Source of the DNA: Klebsiella sp. BIGb0407
Lineage (GTDB): Bacteria; Pseudomonadota; Gammaproteobacteria; Enterobacterales; Enterobacteriaceae
Assembly (NCBI RefSeq): GCF_024807845.1
Contig: NZ_JANUEQ010000007.1
Location: forward strand, 221,386-285,385
DNA: 64,000 bases
Reading direction: 5' to 3'
Positions within the stretch are counted from its first letter, which is position 1, and every line of letters begins with the position of its first letter. Positions 36,134-46,089 of this stretch are shown piece after piece. The notes below the pieces were generated by a model. That model saw nothing but the letters and a program-made list of their open reading frames with translations. It searched no databases and was not told the DNA's origin. The position numbers and the translations under genes were made by a program.

Positions 36134-37873
36134 TTAGTCTGTCTGAGTAGGTTCAATCCAGATTGAGGTAAAGTCGAACCAACCGAGATTATTAAAGTGG
36201 ATCCCTTGTGTTTGCCCGGAGCCCGCGAGATGCATCCAGTGATGAAACAGAGGTTGAAGCCAGCCATCACCGATGATATTGGCTGTCAGCTGTTGTGATG
36301 AAAGCTTTTCACTGCGCCATTGTTGCTGCCAGTCGGCAAAACGTTGCTGGCAGCCACCTGATACCGAAGTCTTAAGTAATGACATCCCCAGTAACCATGC
36401 GCCAATATTCCATTGTTCTGGCAACGTAAAATTAACGGTGCCGAGCCAGATATCAGCATCGGCTTCTCCTCTGGCCCAGGCATCATAGGGTAGCTCCGTA
36501 GTATCAAGGATAATATTGTGCGCCGCGAGCAGATTCCGAAAGGCCGCGACCAGCATGGGAAGCTCCCAGTGATGTTGATGATACGCCAGGCGTAAACGCT
36601 GTGGCTGTTCCGCTTCCTGTTGCTGCCAGGGAGAATCTGCCGGGCCGGGTGATATCGTATGGAACCAGTCCGGTCGTAAACTGGTAGCAGGAGACCACAG
36701 AGGACGAATAGCTTCTGGCAGATTCTTAAGAAGAAGAGCCGGATTCAGGATATGTTGCAACCAGCGCCGTTGTTCGAGATTTTTTAGCAGAGGGGAGCGG
36801 CTGTCGTAGAGCAGAAAATATCCCCCTTTTTCCAGTACCGGATTAGCGGGAGGCTCTGCAAAATGTTCTCCGTACGCTGAAACATATTCAACATCACTCA
36901 TGCTTGAACTCAATAATGCGAACGGACGGTTTAGATCTTCTTCATTAGCAGCATCAAGACAGGTAATAACCTCAATTTCATCCAGTAAACTTCTAAAGCC
37001 AAAGTAGTTATCAAAGGCTGTCAGCATTAAATGCCAGTCATTATTTTCAGTAACCCGATAGGGGCCGGTTCCTACAGGATTTGAGGCGAAGTTGCTCCGC
37101 TGATGATGGTCTGCGGGCAGGATTAATGTACCGGTATCAGCCAGTAGCTGCGGTAAATTTTCATCCGGGTAAGTGAGCTCAATAATCACACTCAGGTCTC
37201 CCTGAGGTTCAATCTGGTGGAAATGTGAGAATAACGGTGCAGTGGCGCTACGATACAGGGATGCGACAACATCTTTACTGGTTAAGGGGGTACCGTCATG
37301 AAACAACACGCCCGGGCGCAGAAAAAAACACCAGCGCAAAGGGCTGAGTTTACGCCAGTGATGTGCCAGCCCTGCACTGATTTGGCCTGTACTTTCATCA
37401 ACGCTCGTCAAACCGCTAAATATCTGTTTAACCAGATGGACTTCTGAGCGACGAAGAGGAGAGCCCGGATACAAGTTATGCAAAGTTCTATAGTAAGGAA
37501 CGCGCAGTGACTGACGACCGTCCTCAATACTGTGTCCCATCCTGTTACGCAGTAATTGCGCCAGTTGCTGCCGGTCTTCACCCAGTATCGCCAGAGCGCC
37601 GTTCATATCATTACGACTGAGCAGTCGCTCTGCTTTTGCCAGTATCAGCATTTGTGAGGAGCTGTGCAGGGTAAGCCGGGCCTTATGCCCACGGCCGGGC
37701 TGACTTTGCCAGGTAAGCCAGCCCGCTTGCTGCATATGAATGATAAGAGTACGCATATGACGTTTACTGCAATACAAAAGATCGGCCAGTCCCTGAAGGG
37801 TGATAAACACATCACGTTCCGGGAATATGGCGATAAGCTTCTGATAATGCTGTTCAAGGCGCTGAATATTCAT
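36134..37873 (-). CDS. SgrR-family transcriptional regulator
   Basis: This 579-residue protein has an N-terminal winged-helix domain (about 1-100, LLYCSKRHMRTLIIHMQQAGWLTW split by a few residues) and a large C-terminal solute-binding-like domain (SBP_bac_5), including LRPGVLFHDGTPLTSKDVVAS. The architecture and many positions match SgrR, but it is a paralogue and its ligand is unknown. A longer start near 37903 is possible. It is divergent from the shikimate-dehydrogenase-like gene and may control it. It has no sgrS-like RNA beside it that I can see. Confidence 0.85.
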   Translation of the reverse strand: MNIQRLEQHYQKLIAIFPERDVFITLQGLADLLYCSKRHMRTLIIHMQQAGWLTWQSQPGRGHKARLTLHSSSQMLILAKAERLLSRNDMNGALAILGEDRQQLAQLLRNRMGHSIEDGRQSLRVPYYRTLHNLYPGSPLRRSEVHLVKQIFSGLTSVDESTGQISAGLAHHWRKLSPLRWCFFLRPGVLFHDGTPLTSKDVVASLYRSATAPLFSHFHQIEPQGDLSVIIELTYPDENLPQLLADTGTLILPADHHQRSNFASNPVGTGPYRVTENNDWHLMLTAFDNYFGFRSLLDEIEVITCLDAANEEDLNRPFALLSSSMSDVEYVSAYGEHFAEPPANPVLEKGGYFLLYDSRSPLLKNLEQRRWLQHILNPALLLKNLPEAIRPLWSPATSLRPDWFHTISPGPADSPWQQQEAEQPQRLRLAYHQHHWELPMLVAAFRNLLAAHNIILDTTELPYDAWARGEADADIWLGTVNFTLPEQWNIGAWLLGMSLLKTSVSGGCQQRFADWQQQWRSEKLSSQQLTANIIGDGWLQPLFHHWMHLAGSGQTQGIHFNNLGWFDFTSIWIEPTQTD

Positions 37874-37934
37874 AAAAGATGAACTCTGGATGGAGAAATA
37901 CATCAATTTTTTATTTCCCCTTTTTAACGCATTA

Positions 37935-37969
37935 TTTCCCTACATTCAACGACCGCTACGGTAGGGAAA
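37935..37969. promoter_or_regulatory. Inverted repeat covering the 37974 ribosome-binding site
   Basis: Nine-base perfect arms TTTCCCTAC (37935-37943) and GTAGGGAAA (37961-37969) in the 100-bp divergent region. The right arm contains the AGGGA that should serve as ribosome-binding site for the 37974 gene. It could be an operator of the SgrR-like protein or an RNA hairpin that masks translation. Confidence 0.5.
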
Positions 37970-37973
37970 CATT

Positions 37974-38792
37974 ATGATCAATATGATTACCAAAGAGACC
38001 AAAATTTGTATGTCACTGGCCGCAAGGCCCACCAACTTCGGTACCCGATTCCACAATTACCTCTACCAGGCTCTGGGGCTGAATTATTTATATAAAGCTT
38101 TTACGACCGAGGATTTAGCTGGGGCGATTACGGGAATTAAAGCTCTGGGGATCCGAGGATGCGGGGTATCAATGCCGTTTAAACAGGCGTGTATTCCTTT
38201 TCTTGACGAGCTGGATGTATCGGCGAGCGTTATCAATTCGGTTAATACTATTGTCAATAATGACGGCTATCTTAAAGGCTATAACACCGATTATATTGCT
38301 ATTGAAACCTTGCTCAATCAGCATCAGGTTGCTGCGGGGATGACTTTTGCGTTGAAAGGGAGTGGTGGTATGGCCAGCGCAGTAGCTTGTGCTTTGAAAA
38401 ACCATGGTTTTACCAATGGTTATATTATTGCCCGTGACGATGAAAGTGGTCAGTCGCTGGCTAAAGCCCAGGGTTTTCAGCATCAAAGGACCCTGGATGG
38501 CATCACTGCGGATATTTTGATTAATGCGACGCCACTAGGCATGGCTGGCGGTAAAGAAGCAGATACCCTGGCCTTTTTACCGCAGGAAATTGACGCTGCC
38601 AGAGTGATTTTTGATGTTGTGGCATTACCAGCCGAAACGCCGTTGATTCGTTATGCGCAGGAAAAGCATAAATCAGTGATTAGTGGGGCGGAAGTCTTTG
38701 CGATTCAGGCCGTGGAGCAGTTCAGTCTGTATACCGGAGTGCGTCCATCTGATGAGTTATTTGCCCGCGCAGCTGCCTATGCCAGGCAGTAA
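37974..38792 (+). CDS. Shikimate/quinate dehydrogenase-like oxidoreductase
   Basis: A 272-residue AroE-superfamily protein. N-terminal substrate domain with GVSMPFKQACI (catalytic Lys) and NTIVNNDGYLKGYNTDY (Asp). A C-terminal Rossmann domain has the motif LKGSGGMASAVACAL in place of the usual GxGGxxxA, and lacks the NRT motif that confers NADP binding in AroE. It resembles the HI0607-type shikimate-dehydrogenase-like enzymes, whose physiological substrate is uncertain. Divergent from the SgrR-like regulator. Confidence 0.82.
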   Translation: MINMITKETKICMSLAARPTNFGTRFHNYLYQALGLNYLYKAFTTEDLAGAITGIKALGIRGCGVSMPFKQACIPFLDELDVSASVINSVNTIVNNDGYLKGYNTDYIAIETLLNQHQVAAGMTFALKGSGGMASAVACALKNHGFTNGYIIARDDESGQSLAKAQGFQHQRTLDGITADILINATPLGMAGGKEADTLAFLPQEIDAARVIFDVVALPAETPLIRYAQEKHKSVISGAEVFAIQAVEQFSLYTGVRPSDELFARAAAYARQ

Positions 38793-38959
38793 AGTGTGAC
38801 TATCAATCGGGGGAAGATTGAATGTGATTCATCGCCCCCGTTTTCTGGAAACTCAGTATACTTGTGCAGAAGAGAATATTGTCCCTGGGTCTGCCACTGA
38901 AAGAGGGATAAGTATAAGATTGTCAGATAAACATTCAGTATGTCTTGGGAGAAGTAGGG

Positions 38960-40012
38960 ATGTATGAACCGTTAGTGATTAAATATCTGATAGGCACAGG
39001 TATCATTGCCCTGCTCTTTATTGGCTATCTGGTCGTTATTTTTTTCCAGAAGAGAAAACAACGTCACCAGCGTAATATTTTTATTCATCTTCTTTCTACC
39101 TTACTGTTATGCGGTTTGATTTTTATTATTAGCCAGTATACCGATATGGCGATCGTTGATTTTAATCTCAAATTTATTTCATTTGAAATTGTCAATGTTT
39201 TCACTACGGCAGCAATGGCCTTTATTTTTATGAGTAAAATTTTTCAGTTGTTAAATCGACTGGAAAAAAATCAGATAAAAAAAGGTAGCGATCCGACATC
39301 GGCAAAAATGATCTCCAGAATCTCAAAAACCAGTATTTTTGTGGTTATTGTACTGCTCTTTGGTGAACATTTCGGGATGAGTCTGTCAGGATTAATGACG
39401 TTTGGCGGGATCGGCGGCATCGCGATTGGTATGGCAGGTCGCGATATTCTGAGTAATTTCTTCTCCGGCGTCATGCTCTATTTTGACAGACCCTTTAATA
39501 TTGGCGACTGGATCAGTTCACCGGATAGAAAAATAGAGGGGACGGTGGTTGAAATTGGCTGGAGAATTACCAAAATAATCACCTTTGATCATCGACCTTT
39601 GTATGTCCCTAACTCTATTTTTTCATCAATCAGTGTAGAAAACCCCGGGCAGATGACTAACCGGCGTATCACTACTGAATTAGGGCTGCGTTATGACGAT
39701 GCAGACAAAATCGGTGTGATCGTCGATGATATTCGTACCATGCTGATGCAACACGAAAAAATTGATACTCATCAGACACTGCTGGTCTATTTTAATCAGT
39801 TTGCCGATTCATCTCTGAATATTATGGTTTACTGTTTTACTAAAACCACGGTCTGGAGCGAATGGCTGGCTATTCAGCAGGAAGTGTATTTAAAGATGAT
39901 CGCTATCATTCATCAGCATGAAGCCGATTTTGCCTTCCCGACACAGACTGTTTATAACAATAACGCAGGGAAAATATCCGTCAGTACTGTTAGCGTTGAT
40001 AAGCTTCCCTGA
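38960..40012 (+). CDS. ynaI: YnaI, MscS-family mechanosensitive channel
   Basis: This 350-residue protein has about five transmembrane segments. The pore helix and following beta domain carry [28 protein letters not shown] and [10 protein letters not shown] (quoted in parts), which closely match E. coli YnaI. It gates a low-conductance channel upon membrane tension. ATG 38960 is preferred (GGGAG upstream); a TTG at 38945 is also in frame. It is monocistronic and converges on fimbrial operon 2. Confidence 0.9.
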   Translation: MYEPLVIKYLIGTGIIALLFIGYLVVIFFQKRKQRHQRNIFIHLLSTLLLCGLIFIISQYTDMAIVDFNLKFISFEIVNVFTTAAMAFIFMSKIFQLLNRLEKNQIKKGSDPTSAKMISRISKTSIFVVIVLLFGEHFGMSLSGLMTFGGIGGIAIGMAGRDILSNFFSGVMLYFDRPFNIGDWISSPDRKIEGTVVEIGWRITKIITFDHRPLYVPNSIFSSISVENPGQMTNRRITTELGLRYDDADKIGVIVDDIRTMLMQHEKIDTHQTLLVYFNQFADSSLNIMVYCFTKTTVWSEWLAIQQEVYLKMIAIIHQHEADFAFPTQTVYNNNAGKISVSTVSVDKLP

Positions 40013-40021
40013 CTGAATGTA

Positions 40022-40055
40022 TGAGCCACGACAGATAATAATCTGGAGTGGCTCA
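40022..40055. terminator. Bidirectional hairpin between ynaI and fimbrial operon 2
   Basis: Outer arms TGAGCCAC/GTGGCTCA and inner arms CAGAT/ATCTG form one long stem with a GA/GA internal loop and AATA tip. It sits between convergent stops at 40012 and 40065. Confidence 0.65.
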
Positions 40056-40064
40056 ATAGTATCT

Positions 40065-41132
40065 TTACTGATATGAATAGGTAAAGCCAATTACCGCTTT
40101 GGCACTGCCTGCTTTCAGCTCTTCCTCTGGTTTACGCACATAGCTAAAACCAAACTGGGTGCTGACGGGGTTATTGCGCGAAGCCGAGGCATTACCTGAA
40201 TTCTGGATAAAATATTTTTGCTGTTCTGGTACACCAACAGCGGATCCGTCCGGGCCAAAAACTAAGCGTCTTCCCGCCGGGCCTGTTACGGCAAATCCAA
40301 CTCCGCTGGCTGTTGAATCTGCTGTTAATGTCGCCGTTTCAGATCTGTTTTTTTGATCGGATAAGTCGACAATAGAAACTGACACATTGATATTGGGATC
40401 GCACTGTAGCGTCAGTGTTGATTGCCGGGTACCGATCAGTGTGGAATTATCCGTATTTTCAATAGTATTCATTGCTATTTTATCCATTTCAATAACCACT
40501 GCGTTATTGACTGGGGCACAGCCGGTTACCGCGCCATTAATCGTTATTGGGCGAAAAACAAAATTATAAGCTTCCTGAGTCGTACCCTCGCCATCTTTAC
40601 AAAGATAGCGGTACATCGTTTGCCCGGGAATAATAGTGCTGCCTGTAAGGCGATTTTCATCTTTATATAAATAGACTCCTGCCGTGAATCTGACCTGGCG
40701 GGTGGCAGTTCCTTGTGTTCCCGTCCAGACTGTCGTGATTGCTGTTGCTAATGGGCTGAAGTTAGCTGGATAGCCAAGGTCAGTATTTCCCCCCATAGGC
40801 GTTAAAGAAAATCCAGGAACACCAGACTCAAATAAAGGGATAGGAGTATGCGCTGAGGTTGACTGAAAAATACGGCCAGTCCATGTGGCAACCGGTTCAT
40901 ACACGATACTGCGAAGCGTATAATTGACCGTTCTGTCGTTACATATATTGTGAACAGCTGAGCCAGTATTAAATATTATTGAACCAAAGGCTAACTGGTC
41001 TGCGGGACCGGAAACGGTTCTCGACTGACCTCCGCTATTGATATATTCGGTCTTTTCAGGATAGGCGAATACCTGATTGACCTGAAGTAATGTTATGGCT
41101 AAAAGAGCCAATCTTTTTTTAATAGAAAACAT
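40065..41132 (-). CDS. Fimbrial tip adhesin, operon 2
   Basis: This 355-residue paralogue of the 27908 adhesin has a signal peptide ending QVFA. The pilin-like C-terminal half is nearly collinear with copy 1 (STLIGTRQST, LQCDPNINV, SIVDLSDQKN, KAVIGFTYSYQ). The N-terminal receptor-binding part shares framework blocks (SGPADQ, LRSIVYEP, ATWTGR, LFESGVPGF) but differs widely in between. ATG 41132 has AGGA eight bases upstream. Confidence 0.82.
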   Translation of the reverse strand: MFSIKKRLALLAITLLQVNQVFAYPEKTEYINSGGQSRTVSGPADQLAFGSIIFNTGSAVHNICNDRTVNYTLRSIVYEPVATWTGRIFQSTSAHTPIPLFESGVPGFSLTPMGGNTDLGYPANFSPLATAITTVWTGTQGTATRQVRFTAGVYLYKDENRLTGSTIIPGQTMYRYLCKDGEGTTQEAYNFVFRPITINGAVTGCAPVNNAVVIEMDKIAMNTIENTDNSTLIGTRQSTLTLQCDPNINVSVSIVDLSDQKNRSETATLTADSTASGVGFAVTGPAGRRLVFGPDGSAVGVPEQQKYFIQNSGNASASRNNPVSTQFGFSYVRKPEEELKAGSAKAVIGFTYSYQ

Positions 41133-41149
41133 ATTAAATTCCTTTCTGC

Positions 41150-41788
41150 TTATTTTGTTACTTTTATTGTTTTGATGATGTCATTATCTTCATTGTGAAA
41201 ATTAACCCAGCCTTCACAGTTTGGGCTGAGATGGGCATTTTCTACTGATTTTTTTTCATGCGGCGCTATGTTTATCAATTTTATATTCGGGTCTTCAGGT
41301 TTTTTAGACAACGAGATTGTAAAAACAAAATTCGAATCATTATTAATAATGCACTTATTATCTTCTTGAATGATACTGAGTTGATCAAAATCGCTGTGTT
41401 TTAACTCAGCATGGCGGTAAATCATTTTAAAATGATTTCGGACAGCCAGTGAAATTGCGTTAGTATCATTATTTGATGCTGACTTTGGTATGGCCGTAAT
41501 TGTTAGATTAATTATTTTATCTTCAGAGTATCGCTTTTTATTTTTTGGAATAACAGTAATGATATTGCTGCTATTCTTTGGGAGTAAGAATAGTGGCGGA
41601 GAGATGATAAAGTCTTTATCATCCACATTACTTTTTATCAGATAGTCACTCTCATAATCATTGACCAACTTGATATTAAGATGTTGCATATTATCATTAA
41701 TTAAAAATCGGGTGCCAAGAACGGAAACACCACAAATACCATCGCTGGTATAAAGAGCCAAAAGGAGTATGATAATTTTATTAATCAT
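41150..41788 (-). CDS. Second periplasmic pilus chaperone, operon 2
   Basis: A 212-residue PapD-like chaperone, the clear paralogue of the one at 28995 (SVLGTRFLINDNMQHLNIK, DDKDFIISPPLFLLPKN). Signal peptide ends at about SDGICG. It starts inside the preceding pilin gene by eight bases and is followed by the adhesin gene. Confidence 0.82.
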   Translation of the reverse strand: MINKIIILLLALYTSDGICGVSVLGTRFLINDNMQHLNIKLVNDYESDYLIKSNVDDKDFIISPPLFLLPKNSSNIITVIPKNKKRYSEDKIINLTITAIPKSASNNDTNAISLAVRNHFKMIYRHAELKHSDFDQLSIIQEDNKCIINNDSNFVFTISLSKKPEDPNIKLINIAPHEKKSVENAHLSPNCEGWVNFHNEDNDIIKTIKVTK

Positions 41789-42302
41789 AAGCTAACTCGA
41801 AATCTACAATACTCATGACCTTTCCAGCTACAGGGGTATCATTTGTTTTAACGTAGTAAGCGAAAAAATAAAATATTTGCGTTGCCAGGTCATGGTCAAT
41901 ATTTAATATTTCTTTGTTGTTTCTGATGTCAATGTTTTTACTTTCAGAATCATATAATCCTAATGCTACACCTTGAGCAGCATTTTCAGTTTCATTAAGA
42001 TTTTTAAGTAAATTACCCATTGCGATATCACTCTCACCAGTGAACGTGATATTCGCTGATGAAATATTATCAGGACAGTCTGTCAGTTTTATTGAAAATG
42101 GTGTTCCGGCAAACGGAATACCAGGGCGGCTTTGTCTTAAATCACCACCTTGTAAATCAATCGTCAAATTCAGTGATTCATTAACAATGGTACAACTTCG
42201 TTCGAGAACGCTGGCATTGATATTAATAGTGACTCTTTCGCTAAAACCTGCTCCTGGTAATATCAGAAGTAAACTAAGCGAAAATAGTAAAAACTTATTC
42301 AT
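41781..42302 (-). CDS. Minor fimbrial subunit, operon 2 (second)
   Basis: A 173-residue pilin, paralogue of 29632 with equal length, paired cysteines (RSCTIV, LTDCPDNI) and terminal FELAYD. Start is ATG 42302, which overlaps the preceding gene by eight bases; an extended N-terminus from 42353 lies in that gene and is not supported. Confidence 0.83.
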   Translation of the reverse strand: MNKFLLFSLSLLLILPGAGFSERVTININASVLERSCTIVNESLNLTIDLQGGDLRQSRPGIPFAGTPFSIKLTDCPDNISSANITFTGESDIAMGNLLKNLNETENAAQGVALGLYDSESKNIDIRNNKEILNIDHDLATQIFYFFAYYVKTNDTPVAGKVMSIVDFELAYD

Positions 42303-42822
42303 AAAAAATATCCAGATAAACGATTGAAGATGCATCTCCAGAACCAACGTCATTACTCGTTGATTTATATCTTAAGTAAAAATTCAGATTATAGGTTGCG
42401 CTGGAAATAATTTCATTTAGTGGTTGTATAGCATTTAACGCTACCTTTTTTTTGTTTTTATCCAGTATTTCTATTGCCAGTCCGGTAGCCAGAACATCTT
42501 CAGATACTCCACCTTTACCTGTCACTTTTAATAATGTGGGATCAGTGGTATCGCCCTCTCCTGAAAACTGATACGAAAGATTAGCGACATTACCGGTGCA
42601 TTTATTTAACGATATTGAAACTGGTTGTTCGGCACTGGTTGCTCCTGCCTGAGCAAAATCCCCTGGGTTAAAATCAGGGAAGTTAATATTTTTAGTTAAA
42701 TCCTGGCTGGATACATTACAGCTTTGCGCTAAAATTCCGCCGTTCAAATTAACGGTAACATCTATCGCATAGGCTGAAAGGCAAGATAAATATAATAATA
42801 AAAACCTGAGAAAATAAGTCAT
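42295..42822 (-). CDS. Minor fimbrial subunit, operon 2 (first)
   Basis: A 175-residue pilin, paralogue of 30146 with equal length, cysteines in AQSCNVSS and NKCTGNV, and SSIVYLDIFYE at the end. It directly follows the usher gene. Confidence 0.83.
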   Translation of the reverse strand: MTYFLRFLLLYLSCLSAYAIDVTVNLNGGILAQSCNVSSQDLTKNINFPDFNPGDFAQAGATSAEQPVSISLNKCTGNVANLSYQFSGEGDTTDPTLLKVTGKGGVSEDVLATGLAIEILDKNKKKVALNAIQPLNEIISSATYNLNFYLRYKSTSNDVGSGDASSIVYLDIFYE

Positions 42823-42834
42823 AAGTATATTTTA

Positions 42835-45315
42835 TTATTTGCAAGTTAAGTTAATGTGATTAATGTTTTTCATTCCAGTTTTTTCATTATAGTCAATAAT
42901 AAAGTTACAACTTGTCTCTTTATCTATATTGACCGTATAACGGGAACCTGGTCGAACGCCGGTTAAATATACGGTACTGTCATCATCGACAATGGATGTT
43001 GTTTGTTCTTTCTTGTTGATAACAAAGGTACCGAATTTAATGGGTTTATTTTTATATTTAAGCGAAACTAAGAAATTATATCCTTTACGTACATCAAACA
43101 CGACTTTGCTGATAGCGCCACGTGTTGGCGCAATTTTCAATACTTTCCCATCAATATCATAACCGGAACCAAAAGTTTCTGGTGATATTGCGACATCATT
43201 ATAGTGATATGCCGTAGCGTAAGGGACTAAAGCATAACCATTACGATTTATCGTGATATTCTCACCGGCCATATCTAATCGCGCTCCGGCTGCACCCTTG
43301 GCTTCGACTAATATTGCTGTGTCATTTGCCTCTCTGGCGAATACAATGCCATCTTTATGAACCAGCAAAGAACCTGTCAGCCCATAATCCAGTTCTCTTG
43401 AGTTACTGGAGAATGCGGTTCCGGCATTAATCTCAGCAGCATTCGCTTTATAACGTAAATTTAAGTTTGATGTATTTTGGCTATTGTTATTGATATTTTG
43501 ATAAATATTATAGTTTAATTTATTATCTAAAGCTGTTCCATACAAACTTGTGGCGTTATTATATTTAGATTTGTTAAGGTTAGTGCTGCTTGTCAAATAC
43601 ATTTTATTTTTATCCATACCATTAGATAACGGCATTGACAGAGACAGATAAAATATATCATCAGTTTCATGTCTGTAGGTGTTTTTATTATAGCTGGCAG
43701 ATAACATGATATTATTATATTCAGTAAATGTTTTGTTCCAGCCAAATTGTATATTTTGTGATTTAGTATCACTTCCCCAGTATGAGTTGATGTTTCCCCA
43801 TAAATATAATTGCCCGTAATCACCCATGTTTTGTGATACGTTCACCTGAAAACTATTTTTTTTACGCTCATTCCGCAAATCAACGAGATAGTCATTGGTG
43901 GCATATTTATTGCTATTTTTATAATTAGCTTCACTGAACGTATAATAATCTGATGTTGAATAACGATAGCCGGTTAATTGAACGTTGGTACCTGTATCGC
44001 TAAATGATTTAGCATATAAAATCCGGTATGAGCTACCTGTATAATTTTTATCATTTATTTTAGTTTTTGCTTGAATAGAGTCAAAAGACAACGCACCTAT
44101 ATTGCCGATATCTTTACCTAAACCTAATCCGGCTGCAAAATAATCATTTGCAATCTGGTATCCGGTATATAATGTAGTATCCAGCGGTAACCCAAATCCA
44201 AGTGAACCTTGCATAAATTCACTTTTATTCGCTTGCGAAGTATCCAGCTGCCCGAGAGCGACGGAATAGTTAAAGCTTCCCTGGCGCAACAAATTCGGCA
44301 AAGAAGAATAAGGTACTGTATATACTGTAACGACACCTTGATCCGAGGTTAATTCAACTTCATAGTCACCGCTGGTACCAACAGAGTTTAGATTATCAAT
44401 ACTATAAGGGCCAGGGTTGACATATTCTTGATAAAGAATATTACCATTTTGCCGGATCGTTAGTTTTGACCTGGATTCTGCAATTCCTTTAATCGTTGGA
44501 CTATAACCTTTATCACTTTCAGGCAGCATTTCATTTGCTGTTGCCAGTGAAACACCGATAAAGGTGTTTGAATCAAATAGCGATGAACCTAAGACACTTT
44601 GTCCTATTGTCAGTGACGATTTGATTGAATTAATATTTTTAGTGACAAAAATACTGCTCGAGTTCCATTCATGATTTGATATGTCACCTGCTTTACTTTG
44701 ATTATAGTAAAAACTCGAGTTAAAACGCCATGAACCTAAATTCAATCGATTGTTTAAGTTTACAAATGTAGATGAGTAGGCATCCTGATGATTATTTTTG
44801 GCATAAGAACCATTAATATTATAGTTAGTCATTAATGCAGTTATACCATCATCCCAATCCGCTTCGTTTGCGAGCGTTGAACGAATTGATTTCAGGTAGA
44901 TCTGTGGTATCGATAGCGTTAACGTCAATTTAGATAAATCAACGTCATAGCTAAAATCATTGATGTATTCAGCAATATCAATGCATTCTTGACTATCCGG
45001 TGCTGCACTTAATCGACCCTGAGCTTCTTTGTTAAAAGGTATAAGATCAACAATTTCTTTTGTAAAACATGCACTAACTTTATTCTGGCTGTTTTCTTTA
45101 AATATAATATTTGTATTTTGTATAAAGCTATCGCCTACGTTCAGGCTTAAGAAATAATTTCCTGGTGTTACATTATTTCCCGCAGAAAGGTAGGATAAAT
45201 CCTCTATGGAATCAACGTCAGAGCCTAAAAATAAAGGGTTGAAGTAATCTTGCGAATATGAATTGTTTATATGTGAGAATAAACCAATTATTAGTATCTT
45301 TTTCATTATTCGCAT
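42835..45315 (-). CDS. Outer-membrane usher, fimbrial operon 2
   Basis: An 826-residue usher, the same length as copy 1, with identical segments QDYFNPLFLGSDVDSI and YDVDLSKLTLTL. Signal peptide ends NSYS. Start ATG 45315 has GGAAG seven bases upstream, matching copy 1; a longer frame to 45378 overlaps the chaperone gene. Confidence 0.92.
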   Translation of the reverse strand: MRIMKKILIIGLFSHINNSYSQDYFNPLFLGSDVDSIEDLSYLSAGNNVTPGNYFLSLNVGDSFIQNTNIIFKENSQNKVSACFTKEIVDLIPFNKEAQGRLSAAPDSQECIDIAEYINDFSYDVDLSKLTLTLSIPQIYLKSIRSTLANEADWDDGITALMTNYNINGSYAKNNHQDAYSSTFVNLNNRLNLGSWRFNSSFYYNQSKAGDISNHEWNSSSIFVTKNINSIKSSLTIGQSVLGSSLFDSNTFIGVSLATANEMLPESDKGYSPTIKGIAESRSKLTIRQNGNILYQEYVNPGPYSIDNLNSVGTSGDYEVELTSDQGVVTVYTVPYSSLPNLLRQGSFNYSVALGQLDTSQANKSEFMQGSLGFGLPLDTTLYTGYQIANDYFAAGLGLGKDIGNIGALSFDSIQAKTKINDKNYTGSSYRILYAKSFSDTGTNVQLTGYRYSTSDYYTFSEANYKNSNKYATNDYLVDLRNERKKNSFQVNVSQNMGDYGQLYLWGNINSYWGSDTKSQNIQFGWNKTFTEYNNIMLSASYNKNTYRHETDDIFYLSLSMPLSNGMDKNKMYLTSSTNLNKSKYNNATSLYGTALDNKLNYNIYQNINNNSQNTSNLNLRYKANAAEINAGTAFSSNSRELDYGLTGSLLVHKDGIVFAREANDTAILVEAKGAAGARLDMAGENITINRNGYALVPYATAYHYNDVAISPETFGSGYDIDGKVLKIAPTRGAISKVVFDVRKGYNFLVSLKYKNKPIKFGTFVINKKEQTTSIVDDDSTVYLTGVRPGSRYTVNIDKETSCNFIIDYNEKTGMKNINHINLTCK

Positions 45316-45331
45316 TGACAGACTTCCGGTA

Positions 45332-46018
45332 TTAATTGAAATTACATTGTTTATCTTTTGTTTGAACGCCGTAATCATTGATAAAGTTGAATGTTAATTT
45401 TTTACTTTTATCATTTGTGTTCAAAAAAACAGATGCTTCAGGTGCAATAGTTTCTGCTTTTGATATCTCTTTCCCATTTATACTTAAAGCTGATAAGTTC
45501 ATATAAAATGGCGTTGGGTTATCAATTTTTAACTTGTTATTCTCATAGCTGCATTTAATTTTTTCATATGAATTAAATGAATCATCACCCAGAGCAACGG
45601 GTCTGGTGAAAAGTTTTATTTTAGTCGTTGTTGAGATTAAGAGTGCATTATCAATCTTTTGCTCTTCCTCTGTTAATGAAGGAATAACTTTCGTATTAAG
45701 ATAGTATAATTTTTCTTTATCTTTAGGTAACTTGCCTTTATCACCTGTATAGACCACATTCAATAAACTATCTGAGCCTGACTTAATAACAAAGAGTGGT
45801 GGGGTAACAACAAAATCAGAAACTTTATTGTTATTTTCATCCGTTACCCATGATTGAACCAGGTAGTTTCCATCTTTATCAGTATTGTATAATTTTAATG
45901 TGACTTGATTTTTATCTGTCGGGTAAATTAAACGCGTCGCTCCTAATGATACTCCGCCCGCATATACAGCCTGGCAGCATACAAATAAAGAAGCGATTAA
46001 AACCACTTTTTTGAACAT
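45332..46018 (-). CDS. Periplasmic pilus chaperone, operon 2
   Basis: A 228-residue PapD-like chaperone, paralogue of 33184 with equal length (SLGATRLIYPTDKNQVTL, VTPPLFVIKSGSDSLLNVVY). Signal peptide ends AVYA. ATG 46018 follows GGAG; the upstream in-frame extension has no ribosome-binding site. Confidence 0.9.
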   Translation of the reverse strand: MFKKVVLIASLFVCCQAVYAGGVSLGATRLIYPTDKNQVTLKLYNTDKDGNYLVQSWVTDENNNKVSDFVVTPPLFVIKSGSDSLLNVVYTGDKGKLPKDKEKLYYLNTKVIPSLTEEEQKIDNALLISTTTKIKLFTRPVALGDDSFNSYEKIKCSYENNKLKIDNPTPFYMNLSALSINGKEISKAETIAPEASVFLNTNDKSKKLTFNFINDYGVQTKDKQCNFN

Positions 46019-46089
46019 ATAGACTCCATAAAAGTGATTGATCATTACTGACCAATCACTTCTTAAATTACAATGTGGCAATTAAAAAA

